64,000 nucleotides of DNA, from assembly GCF_019649055.1 (NCBI RefSeq), contig NW_026570229.1, positions 1,116,001-1,180,000 of the forward strand, read 5' to 3'. The translations under genes were made by a program, and so were the position numbers. Of the stretch, positions 1 through 12,439 are shown piece after piece. The notes under the pieces were generated by a model. It ran no database searches. It was given only the letters and a program-made list of their open reading frames with translations, and was not told where the DNA came from. Position 1 is the stretch's first letter, and every line of letters begins with the position of its first letter. The stretch is from Paramacrobiotus metropolitanus. Lineage: Eukaryota; Tardigrada; Eutardigrada; Parachela; Macrobiotidae.

Positions 1-517
1 AACAACAAACGTGGCGACCCACAAACGAAAGCTGGACGCCATTTTTTTTATTGTACTACTTGGTAATCATTATATCTACCCCTTACCTCGGATTCGCCTA
101 CGAGGAGAGATGCAATCAAGGCGAATGCCGCAAGCGTCAATCCGCCGCTCTAAATCGTCCTCTTCGACTTCGGAATCTGGCTGATTCCGTTCTTCGGCTT
201 CAGTCAAAATAAAATCCATTTTAAGTTTACGTTCCGTCAGTGATAGTTATAAACTAAAAGTAAAAGAATAAATGGAGACAATTTTCATTTCAAGAACGGG
301 TAAAATCAGCGGCTTTCATAACTCCGCCTTCAAGCCAATCTAACTGGTTTACTGTCGGCGGCATCTCTGTGGAATATCCACGCTCTTACTCTGCCGTGCT
401 TACAGTATTGCAGCCCTACAAAATGATGTCTTGCCAATGTCCACAGAGCAGTCTTACTGAATACCCGGCCGCTTTAATTCGAATTAGAGTATTAGACGTA
501 TTTCAACAAAGGTCACC
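1..517. other. Upstream region, no gene seen
   Basis: No supported coding exon lies here. It precedes a well-placed ATG at 518, so it probably holds the 5' UTR and promoter of the following gene. I see no clear TATA box or repeat. Confidence 0.4.
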
Positions 518-3500
518 ATGGGCAACGAGGAAGGTAAAACAATGGCTTTTCACAAATGTTTCGACTTTTGCGATATTGAAGTGCCACCGTTTTCTTGTGA
601 AAGGTAAACCAGCAGTACCTGAAGAGAGTGATGGAACATCGCCTGAGGACAGTGATAGAGATTCCATATTTACGGATGATTCTACTCCAACTCCCAGTCC
701 GCAGCCTTTACGGGCTGAGGAGGTATGTTGCTGTGTAAAGGTCCTACAAAACTGCTCAAAATAAATTGACTGCTTTTAAATTTTTGTAAAGTTTAATTAA
801 TAATCGATATTGCTAACATGATTGATAGGTTGAGTAACATTAGTATAATTACTTATAAAAATTCTGTTCAATAGTCATGGCATACGCTGCAGGTTTAGAT
901 AATAATGACAAATATGTGAAGACTCGACTTGTTACACGAACAGAAAAATGCTTTTTGAAATTTTGAAATTATTCAAGTTCCACTAGAGGTATCGGCCGAG
1001 CATTTACTAATCCTTCTAATTGTTTGCCCATCAAAGTGATTGATTGATTGATTGATTTATTTTGAGTAGCCAAGCCCGTAAACGGGCACTCTCACATTGC
1101 GCCTCACAGGTCAGTCTTAAGACGCAACGAATGTATGGCATTACGGTTTTCGTTCTCATGTCATCGTCTCGCTGCAGAAAATTCCTGTTTTAAATAATTT
1201 TGATGAAAGCGCTACCGTGTTTTTTTAATGGTCACGACTCCGTATCTATCCATACATTGTACTCGGTACAATATTTTCGGTTCTTTCTTTACCTGCTAGC
1301 ACGAAAATTTACTTTTTCAATTTGTTTTCATCACGAAAAAAACTTTTTCGTTAACCTTGTTCTCGTTAACTGTCATCGCTGTCAACTGTCATCGCTGCAT
1401 AAATTAAAGTATTAAATTTTTTTCCGTGAATAAGTAAATCATGGGCGCCCGTATGCCAGTTTTTCTGCCATGGTTTGGCTAGTATCTTTTCTGATTCAGA
1501 AGTGGTTGAGCCAACCTATGCGAGAAAAACTGGAATTTGGACTCAGTTTCGCAGATCGTGTCTTGTGTAAGTGTTGCCTGTTACGGACGTTTGTAGAAAG
1601 TTTTTCATAAAATTATTAATATGCAGACTAGACTTTTTTGTAAAATATGGCATTGCGCCGAGTAAAACAGCGTAGATTTGTGTCAAACCGAATGAATGTC
1701 AGTATTAAAAGTAATCTGCCGAACGAAAGAAAGGGTCAGAGCAGGTAGTGCACGGAATACTAGTAGTGCCAAAGGTTAGTGTACAGAAAAAATTTAGCAA
1801 GGAATATTGAGCAGCCTTTTAACCGTTTGTAATTAATATAATTACCAAGTGTTCGACAGACTTTGGGTTTGGTTGCAGTCTCGCAGTTAGCCTTTAACTT
1901 ATTTACTAGAGCACGGCATTCAGGTTCAAAACCAGATAATCATACAGTAGTTAAACTAAAATTAGATGGGTAATTGTATTTTATGCTATTAGAGTACAGA
2001 ATCAGCACCATCCGTAATAAATTTTTTGTTTTACGACGCTTTCATTGCGCAGTGCTTCTTCTTTGTTGTTATGTACAGGCTTTGTTTGCGTAATGTTACT
2101 ATGCTACTATATACAATAAACATTGCAGGTAGTTTACTTCAAATCTACGCTCCGGTTTTGTGACATCGGACTTTTTTCAAATCGTAAAGATTTCTCCGGC
2201 TGTGTTAGCGACCAGTGAACTATTATGATTTAACGAAACAGTCCGGTACCGCAATGTAATAGACTAAGACAGCTGTTATTCGTCTGAATTTGTGTTCGGC
2301 CGCTTTTATTCGTTGTGGGTGTAAGATTGCTTACCAAATTACATAACGGAAGCGTATTAACTGGGTATATACAAAATGCAGCATATTGCTTACGTTGTGT
2401 GATTTGTCGCAAAATAACCAAAAGAGTTTTATTGTTGCTTATCTCAGATCATCGAGAAATAACAACCGCTTGTTTTGCTGCATTAATCACGTTACGTTTT
2501 TCCGTCTGTTTGCTTTATCTTAATGGTGCACAGCCTGAATGCATAGCTTTAAAGTAATGGACTTGTTAACTCACAATACATTACTCTGTGGCGAAACCAA
2601 AGTGTGTGAGAATGTCTTTGTGATTTATGGCTGGCGCTGGATCGTTAGCGGTTACCAATAGCCTTCACAGCATGCACGTGCCGCCTTGTATATCAGATTA
2701 TAGAATGCCATCGCTATCCGACAAGTGGTGCCATATGCCGCACTTAACGTGTCTGGGCTTGCGCCTGTCATCGGATGTGTCCTAATTAACACTTCGTCGA
2801 CTGGCAGTTTTGAACAACGAGGTCTACTTTCATGGTGTAAGCCACCAGAACCACACGATTGGTCATTAGCTTTTTCTGCCCAATGGTGCCTTTTGTTTTC
2901 ATTATGTTTGACCAATTCCATGAAGGGAGAAAACAAAAGAAACAGAGTAAGACACGTGCGCCAGATTTACTTGTGATGAAAGAGAAAGGAGACAACTGAT
3001 CAGTGCTATCTCTTTCTGTCTTTCATCAGCCCAGCTGACCCGGATCAGCCATACTTCTATACCTAGACCGGCTTGCGGTATGCTCACCTGCGCTGCGTCT
3101 TCTCGGCTGCTTCAGTTGTCTTCCATGTATGCCGTTTTGTCGAGCACGGGAATCATTGGGCAGTCTTCTCAAACTTCCCAATGCTTCCCATTTTTTTGTT
3201 GGGCAACGGCACAACATATATCGCTGAAAATTTACCAGTTACATATGAATGTTGTTTAGTAAGAGGCCTGATTTTCTCGAAACCTTTCATTCACGCAGCA
3301 GGACGGTGTGGCCCTTTGAATGCTCATATCCCAGAAGGATGGTGACTTACACCATCTGAATACTGGACTTCCGGTAGCATCGAGTAGGTCGAAACCAACA
3401 CGATCAGAAACTAGACCCGTTTTCACTCACATAGCCAGAAAGTTTTGTTAAAAAATTATTTTTTTGAAATTTGTTACTGAATTAATAAGGTCACTTCTGG

Positions 3501-5640
3501 TGTGAGTAACCGTGATAGTAGACGAAGTGTTAACAAACCATTAAACGAAAGCCCATTTGCAGTGAAGTCAGTGCAATAATATTTGACGTAACTTGAAAGT
3601 CGCTTAGTACTTGCAAATTGTCTGTCGCATTCACGTGGTGTTCAAGTGACCCGATCACAATACTGATGATAATTTGCATCATTCACCGGCATAATTGCAG
3701 CACGATACTGCACCACGTGATATTTTTAGGGAATTATACCCGCCACCTCCCTATGGGGTTGCGGTGTACAGTTGACTGGCCAAAAGGTATAACTCTTTTG
3801 TTAAAAAAACTTTTGTAAATACAGTAATGTTTTTCCTAGGCGTTAGCACAGGATTTGGGTTCATTTTTTCATTGCAGTTTTCATAAAAATCGCATAAAAC
3901 GTAGGAAATGTCTACGAAAAACTCAAACTAGAATGGCTACATTTTCTCTAAGATTTCACAGCATGAAAAAACTCAATTAAGAAAGGAAATTTTTTGTGAG
4001 CTTGTGCCGGCCATAGGTTAGCGGAGCTGACTATGTCGCCTGCTAAATGCCACTGCCCATTGACGGTCTACACCATAAAACGTTTAATTTTGTGAAATCT
4101 GGGCGAATAGGAATTACGTGAAGGTAACTTCATTAAATTGCAAACCAAATTCTCTAAAACAGAAGCGGTCAATAAACTGACCACTGGCCAGCAAAAAACT
4201 GTAAATGTCTAAAACCAGTTTTCGTATGTTTTGAACGGTACTACAGGTAAAGTACAAATATACGTTGCTTACGATGTTTCTTCCCAAAGCTTTCATTATA
4301 CTCTTATATGGGATTGCCCGAAGCCGCATTGTCCGCGATTACACTTTTTCAGATTGTGACCGCAGGTGGCAGTGTCAATAGAGCGGCGCGGAAGGTCAGG
4401 ATGCAGTGGTCATTGGCGCCAACCTCAGATATTATTTAGCACTAACAATTTTTGGAACGCGTTAGCGGTCCTAAGTAACTAGTACTGCTGACGCTAAAAT
4501 CAACATTATTGATGTGCTGTCTTCATTGTGCATTTTCGAACTGTAGTTTGCAACCGCCCGAAACTTATCAAAACTCGGAACACAGGTTTCTTTAAAGCCG
4601 CGCAGTGCTCTCCTAGGTTTCCCAAGCGATGCATCGATGTGCACATACGCGGCTATGCGCACGGTGTTGTGCCGCCATTTGACAATGTTATTGCAATGGC
4701 GATAGGATTACAGTCAGGACGGTTTCCCTAATGTTGTTACCCGGAAGCCGACCGCCCGAGGTGTTGATTAGCAACAGCGTTTTTTTGCCAGCTTGCGATA
4801 ACCGGAACCGTGTGGCACATGTTTTGCGTCCGAATCGACAGTAACTTGTTCCATTTAAGTAATAAAATGAAGCTGTCGAAAGAGGATCCACCCGTGTATT
4901 CGAAACACTTCATGCGTTTAGCAAACAAGACGTATTTTTGACGAACATTGGCCTCGTAATCTTTGATTTCCAAATAATCTGGTGGGCATTTCTGAATAAA
5001 GTATTATCAATTGTACCTTGCCGATTTATTTCAAATTTATCGAATCATATCGACTAGAAAGTTATTGCTTATTAATATTATTATTACTATAGCTTATTAC
5101 GTTATGGTAAAAACACATTGTCGCCTCCTCAACGGTAATGCCCGTCAACGGGCTAATATCCGTAAAAATATTCGATTTTTGCAGACTGTAGCACCCGCAT
5201 CACCGGCGCGCATTCCGGACTTGGATTTCGATCCGACCTTGAACTCTCGTTTGGCGGTACGTTTTTAAACGTAAAACGTATTTGATTTTCTGGTTTCTGT
5301 GGTTCAGCGCGTAGTGCAGGTTGTGCTACTCGGCTTCTTTCGATTCTTTTATCATAGGAACGTATTTTAATTCTGGTATTTTCAGGTTGAAGAAAACGAA
5401 CTTCTCTTGGAGTTTTTTGCGAATGATCACACATGCAACAGCGACACCTTGGCTTTTTCGGACGAGATGTTGCAAGAATACTACTGTTCTTGCCTCGGCA
5501 TCTTCGAGTGCTGTGTATGCCGCTACGAGACAACAATGCGTCACCAGATTTGTGACCACGTTGCAACGCATATTATGGAAAGCATCGCCGATGGAAAAGT
5601 GCTGGGGACCGAAAAGGATCACATTTGCATGGAGAACTAA
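518..5640 (+). CDS. Unrecognised small four-exon gene, 153 aa
   Basis: Proposed exons are 518-533, 604-722, 5185-5256 and 5386-5640. All junctions are GT-AG and the phases agree (1, 0, 0), giving one 153-aa frame. The start MGNEEGKP sits in a good context (gtcaccATGG). Residues 7-45 are acidic and rich in Ser/Thr/Pro (PEESDGTSPEDSDRDS). The last 84 residues are acidic with a Cys cluster (YYCSCLGIFECCVCRYE) and end MEN-stop. The Cys/His spacing suggests metal binding, but I recognise no family. Gly2 after Met could be lipidated (inference). The weak point is the 4.5-kb third intron, very long next to its neighbours: the first two exons and the last two could be separate genes, or exons may be missing between them. 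Confidence 0.45.
723..5184. other. Long putative intron, no exon supported
   Basis: Open frames here (for example 2315-2557, 2652-2936, 3073-3345) lack matched splice sites, domain motifs or coding-like composition. One TGAT microsatellite lies at about 1037-1058. I see nothing else to report. Confidence 0.35.
1037..1058. repeat. TGAT microsatellite
   Basis: Five tandem copies of the tetranucleotide TGAT are read directly. Confidence 0.85.
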
Positions 5641-7445
5641 CTCGATAAACCTGCTTCTTACAACACAGTGTTCCTTTGTTGATATTTTGTCGTTTCATAA
5701 CATTCATGTCGCAGGAGGTAACCCTGCTATCAGTATCTGTTCTGTGCATTTTACCATGAGGGCAGCAGTACTTCGTAGTGCGCTTAATTACTGTAAGCTT
5801 CCTGTTTCAAAATTTGATAGCGTTCGTATTTGACGTTTTACTGAATAACCCTGCGACCTTACCGCACACTTTTCTGGAGTTTCGCGCTTCTGGTAACTGT
5901 AGACGTAGTCACAAACTATTCGTGATCGCGAATCCCTTTTTCAGCCTGAACAACCTGCTTGCTAGAAACATTAAAGAAGTAATCCCAAGTGCAGCCCTGG
6001 GCAAATTGCCGAATATATCCGGCTTCTTTTAAACTAGAAGTCTCCATGAGTGGATCGTGCTTGAAGTCACAGTGAGGTGAAAACTGAAGTAGATCAGCTT
6101 AAAAATAGCGTTAAGCCGGTACCGAGCGACACTTAAGCTTGCACTGATTATTTTTTTAAAAATTCGGTTGAGGCCCTATTCTTCAGGTGATATGCTACAG
6201 TTGTTTATCATCCAGTTTTGCCACGGGTGGTTACTGACAACAGTCGATTTCAGTTAAGTGTTGATGACCTTTACCTTGCGTCAGCGAGCACCGTCAGACT
6301 GAAGTGTGACCTTAAATGTGAGCTCGCCGAGCACCCGCATGTTCTCGGAGAAGGCGGTTTCTGCTAAAATCTCGATTCCAAAGCGTTTAGCGTCAACTAC
6401 AGGTTATTAATCCATGTAGCAAGTTAAAGACACTCGGCTCCTACAATCTTTACTAGCCACCGTAACTTTTTATTGCTACCGCTTTGCTGGTTTTTTCTTC
6501 CACTTTTCTGACACTTCCACACCATACAAGTCTGTGGGAAATGCCCTTGTTGCAACGCTACGTCAACCACTGATTGCACAAAATTTTTGTTTTGGCCCGT
6601 AACGTATGCCTTTTGGGTCACTCAACAGCTTGCAGAAAAGTTCATGAAAATTATCATTGGATAAATCAGTTCTCGGCTTCCTACTAACCGATCAAAAGAC
6701 TTAATAGTTAATATTTCTAGATTTGCGATAGAAAGCTACACGGAGGAAGTTCAAATAGAAAAACAGAATAGCTTGCAGAAAAAATTGACAGTTGTTTTAT
6801 AAAAACGCCCGAACTTCGCTGCCCAGGGCTTTAAGAATCTTTAATAACACCGGTTAGGACGTACACTCGTGTATGGGCACTACGGCCAAGTTCGTGTGAT
6901 CCAGACATCTTCCTCCGTGTTAATTTGCGAACACAACTAGGTATGCAGTTTATGCCTGGCCCAACCAGCTGTGGTCAGAAGAATCCAGAAGATGGACCAC
7001 AGTTGGCCTTGAACAGAACGCATCACTGAGAGTTAAATCCTGCAGAGGAACTACCAACAGTAACATTTCACCTTTTGTATATCCTGGCTTAAAGGTCTTT
7101 TTGTCATCTATATAGATGCAACTATTATTACAAAAAAAACTGAATTGCTATAACAAGTATCTCAGTAGGATGCAATGGAGAAAAACTGTTATAAATGCCA
7201 TTGAAAACTTCTTAGCATTTCCATGGATTTTACCGGGATAATTTCAGTAATTTATCACACACATCCTTCTAATAATTTTCACGTGCTAGGCGTCTTCTAG
7301 TTCAGGTATCATCTTCTTATTTTACTTAATAAACAAAGGCACTTGTTCATACTGCTTCTCAGTACCGGTAGACAAATAACCTGCAGGTGGGTTTAGAAAA
7401 CTTACAAAGGTGTGAATCCAAACATGATGCGCCAAAACTCATTTC
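5641..7445. other. Intergenic, no gene seen
   Basis: No supported exon. The minus frame at 6424-6621 is open for 65 codons but has no domain or splice support. A short inverted repeat (CTGTGGTC / GACCACAG) sits near 6970-7005. Confidence 0.35.
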
Positions 7446-8060
7446 GAAGAATACGAGGAATACCGGTAAGAAGGCCATACACGCTAGGCGAAGTTGGCGA
7501 ACACTGACCGGACAAGGCGGAATACAGGCAGCACATGCAAGAATACTTAGAGAATGCGCGGAATACAAGTGCCTCATACGAAGGCACACCTGGCGAACAC
7601 TGGCCGGATAAGGCGGAATACAGGCAGCACATGCGGGAATACAAAGAGAATACGTGGAATACATGTGCCTTATACGAAAGCACACCTGGCGAACTCTGCC
7701 CCGACAAGGCGGAATACAGGACGAACGTACCGGAATACGTAGAGAATACGCGGAATACAGGTGCCTCATACGACACCTGGCGAACAGTGGCCGGATAAGG
7801 CGGAATAAAGGCAGCACATGCGGGAATACATAGAGAATACGTGGAATACAGGTGCCTTATACGAAGGCACACTAGACAAACTCTGCCCGGACAAGGCGGA
7901 ATACAGGACGAACGTACCGCCGGAACACGTAGAGAATACGCGGAATACAGGTGCCTCATACGAAGGTACACCTGGCGAACACTGGCAGGATAAGGCGAAA
8001 TACAGGCAGAGCGTACCGGAATACGGAGGGAATACGCGGAATACTTGGAATACGTATTGA
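7446..8060. repeat. 96-bp minisatellite, 32-codon unit open on both strands
   Basis: About six tandem units begin at successive GCCTCATACG/GCCTTATACG landmarks at 7571, 7667, 7763, 7853 and 7953, spaced 96, 96, 90 and 100 bp. Two subtypes alternate (GGCGAACACTGGCCGG and GGCGAACTCTGCCCGG), giving a 192-bp higher-order unit. GGAATAC recurs several times inside each unit. Because 96 is a multiple of three, both strands translate as 32-residue repeats with few stops (ENTRNTGASYEG on plus; RHLYSAYSLRIP on minus). The small indels shift both frames, and no start, splice site or flanking exon ties the repeat to a gene, so I call it a minisatellite. Confidence 0.8.
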
Positions 8061-8322
8061 AAATAATGGTGCGCATTTTTGGAGTGGTACGAAATGGGCC
8101 ATAGGTGTGATAAAGGGGAGAATATTGATTAACGGGCGGAGTTCCTACGGTGGATAAACAATGCGACCGCTAGTGAGTAACGGCGGAGTTATATGCTGCA
8201 TGACAGTAACTTACATCATGTGCTGGGTCTGTACTCGGTCTGCATAATATCGCCTAATATAGTCAGTGAACGATTGTTTTCATTGTTTTGAAAGCGCTTG
8301 ACTCGAAGCCAGTCTCAGTAAA

Positions 8323-8535
8323 ACGGGGTTTGAAAAGTCTTTTACTTTTTCCCTAGACAAGGAAAAAAAATTCTCGTCCTATCCGGAAATCTTGACCGAA
8401 TCCGTGGTGGTCTTGTGGTTTGCCTGCCAAATCTGCTTGAAATTCGGACTGCGTGTTCTTCCTGAATGGCGTGCTAGTCGATTAGACTCCGACAACTACA
8501 ACTATTTCGATTCTCTGCTCGAGTTGTCTGGCCTT
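8323..8535 (+). pseudogene. F0: orphan first exon of the membrane family, start codon lost
   Basis: These 71 codons align with exon 1 of F3 at 56125-56334: F0 has SYPEILTESVV, ICLKFGLRVLPEWRASR and an ending ELSGL followed by GTAAGT. Where F3 has ATG, F0 has ACG, and the upstream frame reaches a TGA with no ATG. It contains one predicted membrane segment. No exon 2, 3 or 4 follows. The only other piece is an exon-5-like fragment at 32169-32541 on the same strand. Either a family copy was split by the intervening elements and lost its middle, or two fragments arose independently. A functional non-ATG start is possible but less likely. Confidence 0.75.
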
Positions 8536-9099
8536 GTAAGTCTTGTTATGTATAGTTAGTGAATAATTTCACTTTGATATAAGAAAAATATCTATACAAG
8601 CTACGCTCGGCCTCCCCATAGTTTTATACGAGTATTTTGCAGTAGTAAAACTGAAGGCGCAAAATATAGCAGACTTCAATGGCGCTATGATTTTGCTAAT
8701 AATAATAATGTAAATATGTGAGACGCGATTCACATCAACTGTGAAGTGAACGCGGTTCCTAATGTCAGTGCAACCACAGATAATTAGATAGGAAAACTTA
8801 AGTACTCTGATGATATGACCAAGAAACTGTACAAAAACGATTACAAAAAAGATACCACATTTCTACAAGCATGGTTATAATGTATTTGCAAATAAGCTTA
8901 CTTTATTGAATTTTTTTTAGTTCCCGAATACAGCGACGAAAGAAGGCACAAGCTTTTCCCATTCCTGGTTAAAGTAATTCTGCACTAACAAAAAACACTT
9001 AAGCATTCCAGAATAAAAATCAAAATGCTTCACATCATCCATAGCAAACCGAGATCTATTTACACAAATGCCTAACCGCTAAAAAATTCGTAGCTCAGA
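8536..9099. other. A/T-rich spacer, no gene seen
   Basis: Non-coding sequence between the orphan F0 exon and the 3' end of the Ig gene on the other strand. No repeat or exon is supported. Confidence 0.4.
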
Positions 9100-10602
9100 C
9101 TAAATGACGTGCAGATACGCTTCCTGCATGATCCACTCGTCGAGACGATCGTCGATGCGGAACCAGCACTCGTACAGACCGGCGTCCTTCCATGTGACAC
9201 TGTGGATCGTCATCGTCGAGTTGCACTGACCTTCATAGGCGCCGTACCCAAAGCTTCCATAAAATCCCCACCAATAACTGGTCTTCTCGGCGACTTCCGG
9301 AATTGATCTGGCGACAAGTAAGTAATTTCCAGCGCGCCACAGGAAGCGGGTTTTGAGGTATCCGGGAAGGAAATTGAAGCGTACCGCGCAGACCATCTCC
9401 GCTGGGTCGCCGTAGCGGACGGTAATGTTCTTCATGGGCGGATTGAAGACGTTGTGGCGGAAAAGGGTCGCGCTGACCCAGTAGCGCTGCGTCGCCACAT
9501 ACTCGCTCCCGTTGAAGTACTGGCACTCGTACAGTCCTGTGGCCGCGTACGTAAAATTCGGCAGCGTGATGGAAAACGCACCCGTGGTCAGATTGATCAT
9601 TTCGGCCTGCACCTTAAAGTCCGCCGGATCGTAGTCTGTCGTCCAGTTGCAACAATAATTCACCTCCTGCCCCCGTCCCATGTTTACCGCAATGCCCTGA
9701 AAAACGGGAACCTGCCATTCGTTGCGTGCGAACGCCGGCGGATTCCGAATGTCGTAAGCCTGTTAGTAATGCAGACAGTTAAACCATGCTGTATTTTTTG
9801 CCTCGCAATCGTTATTAGGATAATTAGGGCTAAGAAAATCTGATTCGGAAAACCAAATTAACACGAACACCTAAAGGGCATTCAAGAATTGCTAGATGTG
9901 CCATAACTAAACCGACGATGCGAATCTGACTGTGGAAAGCAAACCAACCTATTCGCCAGGCAAGCGACATAACATAATAAAATTGCTCTTTCACTACCAA
10001 GCACAACGGACGGTAAACAAAGAGCGCAGAAGAGGGGACAACAAGGTAATTAAGTATTCACTGTCAGCAACCATAATTTTCTGCGTGAAACTGGACTATG
10101 CCCGGTTTAAACCGGTATATCAGATTATTGCGGAAGTATTCTGCTTATTTCCAGCCGACTCATTTGCCTGCGACTCTGCACGCGCGCGCGTCGTCTTACG
10201 GTACGAGTTACCACAAATCGGGCAATATTACAGCCTTCAAATGCCACACTCACCTTTGGTGTGTTGTTAAGGTTGTTGTTGCAGGGAATCACCAGTGTGC
10301 CACCCTCTGGGGCTCTGATAACCTCCGTCCCCGGCGGCCATTCCGCGATTGGGTATCCCTTGTTCGACGGACCACGGCCGTAACCCTGCAGATGCATGGT
10401 TCCGCTCCCGTTACGTTGTTTTGCTTCGTTCAAGACCCGATTCACTACGACGAAGAAATAACTCAAATAAGGCAAAAGGGGCGTAAAATAAGCGCCGCAG
10501 CGCGCCACTGCAAGATCCTTTGGTTACACGAAGCTGCGGTCATACTTTGTACGGCACGTACAGACACAAACTACCTAAAATAGCTAAATACAGCGGATGC
10601 AT
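9100..10602 (-). CDS. Secreted protein with two immunoglobulin-like domains
   Basis: Proposed exons on the minus strand are 10602-10575, 10507-10254 and 9759-9100, with GT-AG junctions and matching phases (1, 0). The last acceptor follows a TACTAACAG branch-like motif. The product is about 313 aa. The N-terminus is hydrophobic (MHPLYLAIL, then PLLPYLSYFFVVV), consistent with a signal peptide. Two Ig modules are marked by an early Cys and the F-strand patterns TGLYECQYF and AGLYECWF; WRAG in the second is a plausible C-strand Trp. At least six Asn-X-Ser/Thr sites are present. There is no C-terminal membrane segment: it ends LHVI-stop. Role unknown; secreted recognition or adhesion is inferred from the fold. 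Exon 1 is the least certain part. Confidence 0.75.
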
Positions 10603-10970
10603 AAAAAAATACCCAGTTTGGCGTAATAAAATAATTTCTGGAAATAAAAGGGATAAATCAGTTCGGAGGTGAGCAAAGAACTGGCAAAAAAGGCAGTAAA
10701 AATCATAATGATACTAGTAATCTTAAGCTGAGAACGAAGCGAAAGTACGTATTGTATATCGGCCTGAAGACGGGCCGGCCGGCTAATAGCGTAACACAGC
10801 GATTCGTGAATACGGTGTACATGTACTGTATTTACACAGGGTTAGGAAACCGGATGGGACGGGCCAGCACACACGGACCGTCGGTTACTTTGATCTCGAA
10901 GGAGAAAGGAGCCGACACTCATGTGCGCGGCTCGGCCCCTGAAGCGTTCCTTAAAACCTGTGAAAATACA
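10603..10970. other. Spacer between Ig gene and LTR element
   Basis: This is upstream of the Ig gene and probably holds its promoter. Nothing else is seen. GTAC at 10971-10974 is the target duplication of the adjacent LTR element. Confidence 0.4.
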
Positions 10971-10974
10971 GTAC

Positions 10975-11435
10975 TGACATGCTATACGGAAGTCGCACCG
11001 ACTACCGTACTCGATGACCAACCATACACAGTCGATAGTGACTCGGTACAGTGGGAATACACTCTGGACTCCGATGAGTGGTCGTACACAAACAAACTAC
11101 TTCCGCTAGGTACTACGGATGTGCCTAACGAAAGCTACCGAAACCCAAACACTCAGGAACTTCCCAAATGTTTAATCAACAAAACAGAACGCACTTCTAC
11201 CAGAAGGTCACACCAACATTCTAGTAAAACCTAACTTCTCAGTCTTCAGACTCTCCTCACTCGTCAAGCCAAAGACTCGAACACCTCCTCAACACACTGA
11301 ACATGCAACGAGAATCGCTAATGGAATTAGTGATCAAATGCGTTAGATAAGAACAGCAATCGTACGTAACAGAACAGATAACGTACGTCACAGCACGTAC
11401 GTACGTAATACACGCTTTCTACGCACAGCGTGTTA
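10975..11435 (-). repeat. 3' LTR of the retrotransposon
   Basis: Nearly identical to 15725-16185; three substitutions by eye. On the plus strand it begins TGACATGC and ends GCGTGTTA. It contains a GTACGTAC-rich stretch near its right edge. Confidence 0.92.
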
Positions 11436-11442
11436 CCCCCAC
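11436..11442 (-). promoter_or_regulatory. Probable polypurine tract edge
   Basis: On the minus strand the bases AGTGGGGG abut the 3' LTR, the expected place for plus-strand priming. Short and inferred from position. Confidence 0.45.
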
Positions 11443-12439
11443 TGCGCGGAATTAACGTCCGCGTTAATTAACAGCAAAACAAATAAAACCAAAACCAAGT
11501 CAAAGAAACACTCAAAATCCAGGAAAAGTACCGTAATCCTGGAGGATCCATCGCATCATCCGTGCATCATCATCCGTGTGTGGAATCCGGGGTATAACGG
11601 GGGTTCGAAGAGCGGTCCAAATCAGCGATCCGTTCACGTCCTCCGGAGTTCCTGGTTCCACACGGGTTCATCATCATCCATCCAAACGTTGAACTTTCCA
11701 TCCGTTCCATCCATGAGTTTTTCATCCATCCTCTCCCTCCATAGAGCTCAAGGATGCACAGTCAAACAGGCCAAACACATCAGAAATGGCACGATTTCTG
11801 ATACAACTGGCCACCGCAATCAATCAACAGCACACATCAAAAAGGATAAATAAAATCCATTTTACAGCATCTTCAAAGTGCACCATAAAGTGAAAATCAA
11901 TTTTCGCTTATTACTGGCACTCACCCCCACTGCAAGCTTGCACTTGCAGTCAAACGATCAAACGAAATCTGAACCAAGCAAATCACAAGAACCAACACAA
12001 TTGTACGGTTCTTGTAACGATCAAGCAACCTCGGCCATTACAGCCATCCTCATCCAGAATAAACTCAGGGATGATCAATCAGAACTGGATTAAACGCATC
12101 TAGTTCTCAACCAACAAACAGTAAACTGTACTGTTTACAACTGCAGAAATTGAAAATGATATCAGAGAATCATTCTCGAAAACTGCCAAAACTGCACCGC
12201 AGCAAAGCACGTAACTGCAACACCGGCGGTTACGGCACAACACACCAAGTACTTACACGATAAGTACTCGTACTAAATTTCAATTTTATAAACAGTCATA
12301 ATCATCAACTGTTTACTATCAATCACCATTACAATCACCATCCCCTTTTTGCTGATTAATTCTGCGGCTGCGAGTAAAGCAAGTTACTGTCAACACACCC
12401 GTGACAGAAACAGCGGACTCACAACGTTGCATTCATAAC
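11443..12439. other. Non-coding 3' interior of the LTR element
   Basis: About 1 kb between the truncated pol-derived reading frame and the 3' LTR has no domain. It includes CATC/CATCC-rich sequence at 11550-11740. Confidence 0.5.

Noticed and set aside
2652-2936. Open frames on both strands around 2.6-3.3 kb
   Set aside because: No domain, splice support or coding-like composition; overlapping frames on both strands look like chance.
6424-6621. 65-codon minus frame with Lys/Gln-rich sequence
   Set aside because: No recognised motif and no partner exon.
7402-8076. 224-codon minus frame as a repetitive protein gene
   Set aside because: It is the minisatellite read in one frame; the plus strand is equally open and no start or exon context exists.
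10752-11234. 160-codon plus frame across the LTR edge
   Set aside because: It runs from flanking DNA into the LTR, and the same peptide recurs at 15724-15984 because the LTRs are repeats.
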